Shown: one piece after another, positions 25,027 to 32,736 of the stretch
Position numbering within the stretch: position 1 is the stretch's first letter
Layout: each line of letters opens with the position of its first letter
From: Tritonibacter litoralis
GTDB lineage: Bacteria; Pseudomonadota; Alphaproteobacteria; Rhodobacterales; Rhodobacteraceae
Direction: 5' to 3'
Length of the DNA: 64,000 nt
NCBI RefSeq assembly: GCF_009496005.1
Contig: NZ_WIBF01000008.1
Coordinates: 62,001 to 126,000 of the forward strand
Program-made: the position numbers and the translations under genes
Notes under the pieces: generated by a model
Seen by the model: the letters and a program-made list of their open reading frames with translations, nothing else
Told to the model about the DNA's origin: nothing
The model's database searches: none

Positions 25027-26637
25027 ATGACACGTGGTGTTTTCGGCCTGTTGGCCAAGCAAATCTCTCCCCCGAACCTGTCCATCATGCAGGACGAAGG
25101 GTTCACTGTTTCCCGTATCCGAACCGAGCTTTTGTCGGGGCTGACCGTAGCGCTGGCCTTGGTGCCCGAGGCGGTGGCCTTTGCCTTTGTGGCGGGTGTT
25201 CACCCATTGGTCGGGCTTTACGCCGCGTTTCTGGTGGGGCTGGTCACGGCTTTGATTGGCGGCCGTCCGGGGATGATCTCCGGTGCCACTGGCGCGCTTG
25301 CGGTTGTGATGGTGGCTTTGGTTGCTGAACACGGCGTTGAATATCTGTTTGCAACCGTGGTTTTGATGGGGATCCTGCAGATTTTTGCCGGTGTCATGCA
25401 TTGGGGCAAGTTCATTCGTTTGGTGCCGCATCCGGTTATGTTGGGCTTTGTGAACGGTCTGGCGATCGTCATCTTCCTGGCGCAGCTGACGCAATTCAAA
25501 GTGCCGGGCACAGATGGTGAGCAATGGCTGGCCGGTGGTCAGCTGGCCTTGATGCTGGGGTTGGTTGCGCTGACGATGGTGATCATCTGGGGGATGCCAA
25601 AGATTACCTCAGTTATCCCGGCCCCCCTGGCGGGTATCGGGATTGTCGCCATTCTGGTGATCGCTCTGGGACTGGATGTGCCGCGTGTTGGTGATATGGC
25701 CTCCATCGAAGGCGGCTTGCCGGGTTTCCATATTCCGCTGGTTCCGTTCAATCTGGAAACACTTGAGATCATCCTGCCCTATGCGGTGATCCTTGCTGCC
25801 ATTGGCCTGATCGAGAGCCTGCTGACCCTGAACCTGGTGGGGGAGATCACCAATAAACGAGGTGGCGCAAGCCAGGAATGTATCGCGCAGGGCACGGCGA
25901 ATGTCATTACCGGTTTCTTTGGCGGTATGGGCGGCTGTGCCATGATCGGTCAGTCGATGATCAACGTGAAATCCGGCGGTCGCACGCGGATTGCAGGTAT
26001 TGCGGCGGCGCTGTTCTTGCTGGCGTTCATTGTTGTGGCCTCGCCCTTGATCGAACAGATTCCGCTGGCTGCGCTGGTTGGGGTGATGTTTATGGTGGTG
26101 ATTGGCACCTTTGCGTGGAACTCCTTTAAGGTGATGACCAAAGTTCCGTTCACCGACGCCTTTGTTATCGTGCTGGTGACGGTTGTGACCGTAGCCACCG
26201 ACCTTGCCATTGCCGTGGTTGTGGGTGTGATCGTGTCGGCGCTGGCCTATGCGTGGAACAATGCGCGCCGCATCACAGCTCATACGCGCGACAGCGAAAG
26301 CGACAAGGGGGCCAAAGTCTATGAGATCGAAGGGCCGCTGTTCTTTGGCTCGACCGAAGGGTTTGGCGAGCTGTTCACCGTTGCGGAGGATCCGGATCAT
26401 GTGATCGTCGACTTTGCCCGCAGCCGGGTTGTGGACCAATCCGCGCTGCAGGCTATCGAGGCGCTGGCCGCCAAATATGATGAGGCGGGCAAGACATTGG
26501 TGCTGCGCCATTTGAGCCGGGACTGCCATCAGCTGCTCACCAAAGCGGGCCATCTGATAGTCGATAGCGATGATGACCCGGAATATGCTGTGGCCGTGGA
26601 TTACTCGGTCCGCACAGGTGTTCTGGGCGGTCACTAA
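25027..26637 (+). CDS. SulP family anion permease with STAS domain
   Basis: 536 residues. About eleven membrane helices (SGLTVALALVPEAVAFAFVA, ISGATGALAVVMVALV, GLIESLLTLNLVGEITNKRG) are followed by a C-terminal STAS domain from about residue 425 (IEGPLFFGSTEGFGELF, VIVDFARSRVVDQSALQAIE). Bacterial SulP proteins import sulfate, bicarbonate or dicarboxylates; no carbonic anhydrase or sulfur gene lies beside it to decide. Start uncertain: ATG 25027 directly follows a TTG at 25024, and ATG 25087 (MQDEGFTVSRIRTELL) would remove a 20-residue non-conserved lead. Confidence 0.9.
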   Translation: MTRGVFGLLAKQISPPNLSIMQDEGFTVSRIRTELLSGLTVALALVPEAVAFAFVAGVHPLVGLYAAFLVGLVTALIGGRPGMISGATGALAVVMVALVAEHGVEYLFATVVLMGILQIFAGVMHWGKFIRLVPHPVMLGFVNGLAIVIFLAQLTQFKVPGTDGEQWLAGGQLALMLGLVALTMVIIWGMPKITSVIPAPLAGIGIVAILVIALGLDVPRVGDMASIEGGLPGFHIPLVPFNLETLEIILPYAVILAAIGLIESLLTLNLVGEITNKRGGASQECIAQGTANVITGFFGGMGGCAMIGQSMINVKSGGRTRIAGIAAALFLLAFIVVASPLIEQIPLAALVGVMFMVVIGTFAWNSFKVMTKVPFTDAFVIVLVTVVTVATDLAIAVVVGVIVSALAYAWNNARRITAHTRDSESDKGAKVYEIEGPLFFGSTEGFGELFTVAEDPDHVIVDFARSRVVDQSALQAIEALAAKYDEAGKTLVLRHLSRDCHQLLTKAGHLIVDSDDDPEYAVAVDYSVRTGVLGGH

Positions 26638-26645
26638 GCTGTTTC

Positions 26646-26698
26646 CTGTGCCCGGAGGCTGCACGCAGGTTTTGCGTGGCAAAACCCTCCGGGCACAG
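26646..26698 (+). terminator. Terminator-like long hairpin after the SulP gene
   Basis: Perfect 13-bp stem CTGTGCCCGGAGG (26646-26658) / CCTCCGGGCACAG (26686-26698) with a loop that itself can pair (GCAGGTTTTGCGTGGCAAAAC). A short TTTTT follows at about 26705. Likely transcript end of the SulP gene. Confidence 0.55.
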
Positions 26699-26800
26699 AT
26701 GCCGTTTTTGTGATATTGCGCAATCACAAAGCGGTCGTGACTTAAATCAGTTTTTAAGGGCTTGCTGGCAGATTTGGGCTGTGTACTCAAAGGAGCCAGA

Positions 26801-28078
26801 ATGGAACCGCACCTCAGAATTGGGCTTGCCGCGTTGAGCGAATTTGCGTTTGACGGCGGTGACCTGAAAGCGTTTTACGCAAAACTCATTCCCCTTGTTC
26901 AGGAAAACCCCACCAATGCTGGGGTGATGATGGATCTGTCTGTTTTGGCCCAAATGCAGGGGCATCAGGACCTTGGCCTCGCGTGGCAGGGTGAGGCGTT
27001 CAAGATCAGCCGGGTCTATCGGTCGATCCGGCAAACCCCTGCAAAAAAGACGGTTTTGGTCTTTGCTGCGCCGATTCACATGGGGGGCAACACCCCGGTT
27101 GATCTGCTGCTGCGCAGTGATGAATTTGACGTTGTGACCTATTATCCCAGCTTTGACATGTCACCCGAAGAGGTGCCGCAGCTGCCCGAACACGACATCG
27201 CCTTTTGCGCGGCCCCGGCGGACCATGCGCAGGCGCAAGCGTTTTATGCCAAAATTCGCCATCTGGCAGCGCTGCAGGATCTGAAGGTTGTAAACCTGCC
27301 GGACAACTTGGTGAAGCCCGAGCGTGAGTTGCTTCCGAAGCTCTTTGCCAATGTGCCTGGTCTGCATGTGCCCAAAACCCAGCAAATGTCGCGTGATGCC
27401 TTGCAGCAGATGCTGGCACTGGGGAACGAGGCTGACGTGCTGGCTGAGACGGGTTCTTATCCGTTTATCATTCGCCCGGCTGGCTCTCATGCGGGATTTG
27501 GTCTGGAGAAGATCGATAGCAGAGAGGATTTTGCGTCCTATCTCGCGACGCGCGCGGAAGATGAATTTTCCATTGGAGAGTTCATCAACTACGCCTCGCC
27601 AGAGGACGGCATGTTCCGCAAGGCACGCGTCGTTCTGGTCGATGGCAAAGCGTACCCGTCCCACTATGCAATCGCGGATCACTGGGACATTTGGTACGCC
27701 AATTCCAAAATGGAAGAGTCGCCTTGGAAACGTCTGGAAGAAGAGGCGTTTATGGATAACTTTCGAACCGAGTTCTGCAAACGCCATCAAAACGCATTTG
27801 AGGCAATGAATGATGCAATCGGGTTGGAGTATGTCGGCTTTGACTGCGCCGAAGATGCCGACGGGAATCTGGTGGTGTTTGAAATCGACAATGCGCTGAT
27901 TGTGCACAACCTCGATAGCAGTGAGATCTACCCGTACAAGCAACGACATATGCGGCAGATCTTTAAAGCTGTTGAACGGATGCTTTCGGCGCGGTGCCAG
28001 TCGGCTGATACCGCACAGTTTCCGGATCTGTCGCGTTTGGTTTGGCCGCCCGAGTCAGAACTGCTTGCGATGGTCTAA
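26801..28078 (+). CDS. ATP-grasp fold protein of unknown function
   Basis: 425 residues. The first about 90 are helical and repeat-like (LKAFYAKLIPLVQENPTNAG, MMDLSVLAQMQGHQDLGLAW), suggesting a small TPR-like unit. From about 95 a Rossmann-like preATP domain (KKTVLVFAAPIHMGGNTPVD) leads to an ATP-grasp module: YPFIIRPAGSHAGFGLEKI, FSIGEFINYASPEDGMFRKA, VGFDCAEDADGNLVVFEIDN. The acidic and Asn residues of FEIDNA fit Mg-ATP binding. Such enzymes join carboxylates to amines, but nothing here identifies the substrate. ATG 26801 has AAGGAG nine bases upstream. It is a single-gene unit with its own terminator. Confidence 0.75.
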   Translation: MEPHLRIGLAALSEFAFDGGDLKAFYAKLIPLVQENPTNAGVMMDLSVLAQMQGHQDLGLAWQGEAFKISRVYRSIRQTPAKKTVLVFAAPIHMGGNTPVDLLLRSDEFDVVTYYPSFDMSPEEVPQLPEHDIAFCAAPADHAQAQAFYAKIRHLAALQDLKVVNLPDNLVKPERELLPKLFANVPGLHVPKTQQMSRDALQQMLALGNEADVLAETGSYPFIIRPAGSHAGFGLEKIDSREDFASYLATRAEDEFSIGEFINYASPEDGMFRKARVVLVDGKAYPSHYAIADHWDIWYANSKMEESPWKRLEEEAFMDNFRTEFCKRHQNAFEAMNDAIGLEYVGFDCAEDADGNLVVFEIDNALIVHNLDSSEIYPYKQRHMRQIFKAVERMLSARCQSADTAQFPDLSRLVWPPESELLAMV

Positions 28079-28109
28079 GGTCCCCAGACTACGCGGTGAA
28101 CCATTTGAG

Positions 28110-28134
28110 CCCGGCGATAAAACGCCGGGTTTTT
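28110..28134 (+). terminator. Rho-independent terminator of the ATP-grasp gene
   Basis: CCCGGCG-ATAAAA-CGCCGGG followed by TTTTTC on the plus strand, 31 bases after the stop. Confidence 0.85.
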
Positions 28135-28170
28135 CTGTGTGCCACGGCCGACCCATCGGATGACCTTTGC

Positions 28171-28812
28171 TCAGCTTGGTGAAAGCGCGGCCAGTTGCTC
28201 CAAATCCCCGGACAACAGCGCGGCCTCCGCATGTTTGATCGCCTCATGCGGCCAATCCCACCATTTGAGGTCCAGCAGCCGTGTTATCACATCTGGCGAA
28301 AAACGATGGCGCACAACCGTGCCTGGGTTGCCGGTGACGACGGCATAGGGCGGGATCTCGCCGCGCACAACGGCACCCGCACCAATGATCGAGCCATGCC
28401 CGATCCGGGCACCGGGCAGCACCATGGATCCATACCCTAACCAGACATCATGACCGATCACTGTGTCCCGCAGGTCGCATTGATAACCAGCGCGGGTCTC
28501 CAGCGAGAACACGGGAAATGGATAACACGTCAACCCGGCCTGACTGTGATTGGCCGAGGCCGTGATAAACCGCACCCCTTGGGCGATCTGACAGAATTTC
28601 CCGATGATCAGCCGTTCCTGAGAGAACGGAAACAGATAGGGGGCAAGACGGCGCCCCCAATCTTTGGGCGGATCAAAATCAGAGGCATAGGTATAGTCAC
28701 CGATTTCGATCTGCGGATTGTTCACGACCTGATTCAACAAAACCGTCCCTGGATAGAGGCTTCCATCCGGCAATTCGATTGGATGTGACTGCGCAGGGTC
28801 GGGAAGGGGCAT
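28171..28812 (-). CDS. CatB-like hexapeptide-repeat O-acetyltransferase
   Basis: 213 residues with left-handed beta-helix repeats (IEIGDYTYAS, LIIGKFCQIAQGVRFITASANHS, TVIGHDVWLGYGSMVLPGARIGHGSIIGAGAVV, YAVVTGNPGTVVRHRF). The catalytic His lies in ANHS. This is the xenobiotic/CatB acetyltransferase class, which transfers acetyl from CoA to hydroxyl groups of chloramphenicol, streptogramins or cell-surface sugars. A resistance role cannot be claimed from this alone. It starts 12 bases after the flavin reductase stop, so the two are likely co-transcribed. Confidence 0.88.
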   Translation of the reverse strand: MPLPDPAQSHPIELPDGSLYPGTVLLNQVVNNPQIEIGDYTYASDFDPPKDWGRRLAPYLFPFSQERLIIGKFCQIAQGVRFITASANHSQAGLTCYPFPVFSLETRAGYQCDLRDTVIGHDVWLGYGSMVLPGARIGHGSIIGAGAVVRGEIPPYAVVTGNPGTVVRHRFSPDVITRLLDLKWWDWPHEAIKHAEAALLSGDLEQLAALSPS

Positions 28813-28823
28813 TGGATGTTCCG

Positions 28824-29426
28824 TTATCCAGGACGTTTCAGGCTGAACAGTTCACGCACAGCCGTATAGTCCATATACCCCAATCGGCTGAGGGGCTGAT
28901 AGGTGGTGACGTCAAAAATCCCGTCGACCAGGCAATCGTCGCGCATGTGAACACCGACCACTTCGCCCATCACCATGTAATTGGTCTCTCCCTTCAATTC
29001 GACGATCTGTGTCACTTGACATTCCAGCGCCGCAGGGGCGGCTGCAACACGGGCGCAGGCGATCTCCGAACATTCCGCGGCCTCAAGACCTGCGTGGGCG
29101 AACTCATCGACCTCTTTGGCCAGGTTTGCGCAGGACGCGTTCATGGCGTCGCGCATCTCATATTCGACAACGTTGACGCAGAAGACACCGGTTTCGCGAA
29201 TATTTGTCAGCGAGTCTTTGGTGCCGTCCTGATCCGGCTTTGTACCCGTCGAGCAGAACATAACTTGTGGCGGGACATAAGCAGTGGCGTTGAAGAAGGA
29301 ATAAGGCGCCAGGTTGTTGACACCGTCCTTGGACCGGCTGGAGATCCAGCCGATCGGGCGCGGCGTGACAATAGCGTTAAAGGGGTTGTGGGGCAGGCCG
29401 TGGCCTTCGCTTGGGCGATAGAACAT
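28824..29426 (-). CDS. Flavin reductase-like FMN-binding protein
   Basis: 200 residues. MFYRPSEGHGLPHNPFNAIV, TPRPIGWISS, NLAPYSFFN, VMFCSTG and FCVNVVEYEMRDAMNASCA are typical of the flavin reductase-like (split-barrel) family that binds FMN. Partner or substrate unknown. ATG 29426 follows GGAGACCCAC; an in-frame TTG at 29438 precedes this Shine-Dalgarno sequence. First gene of a pair with the CatB-like acetyltransferase. Confidence 0.85.
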   Translation of the reverse strand: MFYRPSEGHGLPHNPFNAIVTPRPIGWISSRSKDGVNNLAPYSFFNATAYVPPQVMFCSTGTKPDQDGTKDSLTNIRETGVFCVNVVEYEMRDAMNASCANLAKEVDEFAHAGLEAAECSEIACARVAAAPAALECQVTQIVELKGETNYMVMGEVVGVHMRDDCLVDGIFDVTTYQPLSRLGYMDYTAVRELFSLKRPG

Positions 29427-29502
29427 GTGGGTCTCCAAGTGTTTGCGCCACAGTTAGTCACGTGCTAGGGGCAATGCCACCCCTACGCGAGGGCACAATG
29501 AG

Positions 29503-30000
29503 GTGAGCGCGGTGATTGAGCTAAAATCTGAGCAGCCAGAGGACAAATGGGAAGTTGAGGCCCTGTATGACCTGTGTTTTGCACCGGGTCGAGAGGCTCT
29601 GTCATCTTATCGTCTGCGTGATGACGTGCCACCGGTGGCCGGGCTCAGCCAAGTGGCGCGGGATGGAGATGGCATCTTGGCAGGCGCGATCCGGTTTTGG
29701 CCCGTTCATATTGGGGATCACGATGCGTTGCTGCTGGGGCCAGTGGCTGTGCACCCCACCCGTCAGGGCGAGGGGCTGGGCGGCGTGTTGATCCGCGACA
29801 GCGTTGACAAAGCAATGGAAAGCGGCTGGTCGCGCATGATGTTGGTTGGTGACTTTCCCTATTACAAACGGTTTGGATTTGCGCAGCTGGACAGGGTCGA
29901 AATGCCGCCGCCCACAAACCCGGCCCGAGTGTTGGGGTTAGCGATCAAACCGGGGGCTTGGGACGGTGTTTCCGGACAGGTCCGGCGCTGGCAGCGGTAA
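29503..30000 (+). CDS. GNAT family N-acetyltransferase
   Basis: 165 residues. The acetyl-CoA motif LLLGPVAVHPTRQGEGLGGVLIRDS is typical, followed by MMLVGDFPYYKRFGFA, as in YhbS-like GNAT proteins. Substrate unknown. Start is a GTG; 29503 (GAGGG nine bases upstream) and 29512 (GAGG about nine bases upstream) are both possible. Confidence 0.85.
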   Translation: MSAVIELKSEQPEDKWEVEALYDLCFAPGREALSSYRLRDDVPPVAGLSQVARDGDGILAGAIRFWPVHIGDHDALLLGPVAVHPTRQGEGLGGVLIRDSVDKAMESGWSRMMLVGDFPYYKRFGFAQLDRVEMPPPTNPARVLGLAIKPGAWDGVSGQVRRWQR

Positions 30001-30079
30001 CGCGCATTGAACCGCAGGCTCACATCCCCACATATTACCCCATAGAAAGTATGCGGGAACATTCAGCTGGAGGTGCAGC

Positions 30080-30853
30080 TTGGAAGAGATCCTTATGCCG
30101 GATGCGGTAGTCAGCGCCCATGACCTTGACCAGGAGATTGTGCGGCTGGCGGACTTGGGACACCGGGCAAACGGGCCTGCGCTTCGGTTTTTAAACCGGA
30201 TTGGCGCGCAGGCGGATCAGCTGCTGGACCGGCTTCCGAACAGCGTGCGCGACAATCTTGAGTACGCAAGCGAGCAGGCTTTGATGTCTGCGTTGCGACA
30301 CAGCACCAAAACACGCGCGCCCCGCTTCCTGCCCGAGGTCTCTGAGCGCGGAGAGCGGTTGATGGGCGCAGCGCTTGGTGCTGTCGGTGGCGCGGGGGGG
30401 CTTGCTGGAACACTGGTGGAGCTGCCGGTAACCACCGCATTTCTGTTGCGCGTCATTCAAAAAGAGGGGCAGCGCCAAGGGTTTGATCCACGTCAGGAAA
30501 ATGTTCAGTTCGACATTGTGCGGGTCTTCTCGGCGCCGGGTCCATTTGGAGATGATCAATCCGAGACGGGTTTTTTGGCCACGCGCTTGGGGCTCAACAG
30601 CACCGGAATTAACAGGCTGGTGTCGCAGATTGCACCCAAATTGGGCGTTGCATTGGGGCAGAAACTGGCGGTGCAAGCTGCCCCCATTGCCGGGGGCGTT
30701 GCTGGCGCGTCTTGCAATTATATTTATGCCGACTATTACCAGAAAATCGCAAATCTTCACTTCTCTGTGCGTAAGTTGGCGGTAGATTGTGATATATCTG
30801 AAGCTGACATAATTGAACGCATGCAAAAGGTGCACCCAGCCCCACGTCGTTAG
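30080..30853 (+). CDS. EcsC family protein
   Basis: 257 residues. ALRFLNRIGAQADQLLDRLP near the start, a glycine-rich hydrophobic segment (GAALGAVGGAGGLAGTLVELPVTTAFLLRVI) and a second one near the C-terminus (AAPIAGGVAGASCNYIYADYY) match the EcsC family, known from a B. subtilis ABC-transporter operon but of undefined function. Start: TTG 30080 has a perfect GGAGG six bases upstream; ATG 30095 is the alternative. Confidence 0.75.
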   Translation: MEEILMPDAVVSAHDLDQEIVRLADLGHRANGPALRFLNRIGAQADQLLDRLPNSVRDNLEYASEQALMSALRHSTKTRAPRFLPEVSERGERLMGAALGAVGGAGGLAGTLVELPVTTAFLLRVIQKEGQRQGFDPRQENVQFDIVRVFSAPGPFGDDQSETGFLATRLGLNSTGINRLVSQIAPKLGVALGQKLAVQAAPIAGGVAGASCNYIYADYYQKIANLHFSVRKLAVDCDISEADIIERMQKVHPAPRR

Positions 30854-30921
30854 AACAGATGTTCAATGTTAATTAGAAGGCCACTGCGCGGTTTGAAAAG
30901 CGTGGAACGGAGCAGAAAAGA

Positions 30922-31380
30922 ATGGCGAAATCGCCCAACAACACTCGAAGTCTAGAGCAGCAATATGCTGCCCTTTGTTATCGAGTCACGGCGAAAGGCA
31001 AATTGCGATTTCTGCTGATAACCTCGCGCGGTATCGGGCGTTGGGTTCTACCTAAGGGCTGGCCGATGCGCGGGCGCAAACCCTGGGAAGCGGCCCAAGT
31101 CGAGGCCTGGGAAGAGGCCGGCGTGCGGGGCCGGGTGCGAGACAAGCGCATTGGGCATTATGAATACGAGAAATGGCGAGATGGTGAACGCCCGATCCCC
31201 TGCCGTGTTGATGTATACCCATTGGAAGTTGCAAGCCTTGAAAAGGATTTCCCCGAGGTCGGACAACGTGAGCGTCAATGGCTACCGCCCAAAGACGCTG
31301 CAGAGCTGGTGGCTGAGCCGCAACTGGCTGAGATATTGGCCACATTTCGTCCCAAAGATCTTAAAACCACAGTGAATTGA
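30922..31380 (+). CDS. Nudix hydrolase (diphosphoinositol polyphosphate hydrolase-like)
   Basis: 152 residues. The Nudix box region reads WVLPKGWPMRGRKPWEAAQ followed by VEAWEEAGV. The Glu residues of the EExG core are intact, while the usual Arg of the REx2EE element is Val. Family members hydrolyse nucleoside or inositol diphosphates. The substrate is not predictable. ATG 30922 has GGAG 12 bases upstream (ACGGAGCAG). Confidence 0.85.
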   Translation: MAKSPNNTRSLEQQYAALCYRVTAKGKLRFLLITSRGIGRWVLPKGWPMRGRKPWEAAQVEAWEEAGVRGRVRDKRIGHYEYEKWRDGERPIPCRVDVYPLEVASLEKDFPEVGQRERQWLPPKDAAELVAEPQLAEILATFRPKDLKTTVN

Positions 31381-31436
31381 TCTTGTGCTTGCCGAAATTG
31401 GAGTTTTAATCATGTTTTCCTGCTAAGAGGGGAAGC

Positions 31437-31937
31437 ATGATTCAATACACGCTCAAATGCTCAAACGGCCATGTTTTTGAGAGCTGGTTTCAATCTGCCT
31501 CAGCTTTTGACAAGCTTTCGGAGGCGGGCATGGTGACTTGCGTTGAATGCGGCTGCGCTCATGTCCAAAAGGCAATAATGGCTCCGCGAGTTCGGACAGG
31601 ACGCAAGGCCGTGTCCGGACTGGGCGAGGCGGAACAACCTGTTCACGAAGCAACGCCGCCAGTTGTTGCTGCCCCAGAACCGGTGGTTGCTGCTGCGGAG
31701 ACGGGCCCCAGCCAAGAAGAGGTTGCGGCCGCGCTCAAGAAGCTGCGCGAGACCGTGGAAGCCAATTCGGACTATGTCGGCGCGAAATTTGCGGATGAAG
31801 CGCGGGCCATGCACCTTGGCGATGCGCCGGAACGGGCGATCTATGGTGAGGCCAAGCCTGAGGAAGCAAAAGAACTGTTAGAGGACGGGATCCCGGTTGT
31901 CCCACTCCCCTTTGTATCGGGGCGCAAGGCGAACTGA
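31437..31937 (+). CDS. DUF1178 family protein
   Basis: 166 residues. MIQYTLKCSNGHVFESWFQS with a second Cys pair (VTCVECGCAHVQKAIMAP) suggests a zinc-ribbon-like N-terminus; the middle is Ala/Pro/Glu-rich and the C-terminus contains NSDYVGAKFADEARAMH and AIYGEAKPEEAKELLEDGI. This is the DUF1178 family of alphaproteobacteria, function unknown. AGGGGAAGC precedes the ATG. Downstream of the Nudix gene by 56 bases. Confidence 0.85.
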   Translation: MIQYTLKCSNGHVFESWFQSASAFDKLSEAGMVTCVECGCAHVQKAIMAPRVRTGRKAVSGLGEAEQPVHEATPPVVAAPEPVVAAAETGPSQEEVAAALKKLRETVEANSDYVGAKFADEARAMHLGDAPERAIYGEAKPEEAKELLEDGIPVVPLPFVSGRKAN

Positions 31938-32030
31938 TCTGCTGCAAATGAATGGCGACGGTGGACTTGCAGGGGGCTTGCGGGTTTTGGGAAAACACAA
32001 AAGCAAATAAAAGCCAAAGAAGGGCAGAAC

Positions 32031-32672
32031 ATGCATGTTGTCATCACAGGAGCAAGCCGGGGTATCGGCAAAGAGTTGACGCGTCAGCTGCGCGACGAAG
32101 GGCACGAGGTCAGTGCGACATCGCGCGACCATTCCGCAGATACACAGCTGGATGTAACGGATCCAGGTCAGCAGGCGCGCTTTGCCGCGCGTCTCAAAGG
32201 GCAGCCGGTCGATCTTTTGGTGTGTAATGCCGGGGTCTATCTCGACAAGAACATGGCAATGGGGGACTACAGCGCCGAGGTTTGGAGCAAGACGCTGGCC
32301 ACCAATGTTATGGGTGTGTTCCTGACGGTTCAGACCCTGCTGCCAAATCTACACCTGTCTGAAACGCCCAAGATCGCTATTTTGTCATCCCAGATGGGCA
32401 GCCACGCCCGTTCACCTGGGGGCAGCTACGCTTATCGGGCTTCCAAGGCTGCGGTGACCAGCATTGGTCGCAATCTGGCAACCGATCTGAAACTGGATGG
32501 CATTGCTGTTGGGATCTACCATCCAGGCTGGGTGCGAACGGATATGGGCGGCCAAGAGGGTGAGATTTCGGTTTTGGAAAGCGCCTCTGGCTTGATCCGC
32601 GAGTTTGAGGATCTGAGCGTAGAAACAACGGGCTGTTTCCACGACTGGGACGGGCGGATTATGCCCTATTGA
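32031..32672 (+). CDS. SDR family oxidoreductase
   Basis: 213 residues. NAD(P)-binding TGASRGIGKEL at the N-terminus, then NAG (VCNAGVY), catalytic Ser in ILSSQMGS and YAYRASKAA carrying the Tyr-x3-Lys pair. PGWVRTDMGG follows. It looks like a short C-factor/CsgA-type SDR; substrate unknown. GCAGAACATG precedes the start without a strong Shine-Dalgarno sequence. It ends at a bidirectional terminator. Confidence 0.9.
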   Translation: MHVVITGASRGIGKELTRQLRDEGHEVSATSRDHSADTQLDVTDPGQQARFAARLKGQPVDLLVCNAGVYLDKNMAMGDYSAEVWSKTLATNVMGVFLTVQTLLPNLHLSETPKIAILSSQMGSHARSPGGSYAYRASKAAVTSIGRNLATDLKLDGIAVGIYHPGWVRTDMGGQEGEISVLESASGLIREFEDLSVETTGCFHDWDGRIMPY

Positions 32673-32690
32673 CCAGAGGGTTCAGAATGA

Positions 32691-32720
32691 AAAAAACCGG
32701 GCGGCATGCCCGGTTTTTTT
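32691..32720. terminator. Bidirectional terminator (SDR gene / pseudoprotease gene)
   Basis: AAAAAACCGGGC-GGCAT-GCCCGGTTTTTTT, with U-tracts on both strands; it serves the two convergent genes. Confidence 0.85.
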
Positions 32721-32736
32721 GTTCGTTTTGTTTGGC

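Noticed and set aside
28171-28812. Calling the CatB-like gene an antibiotic resistance gene
   Set aside because: The fold is shared with many O-acetyltransferases for sugars; no mobile element or resistance context is present.
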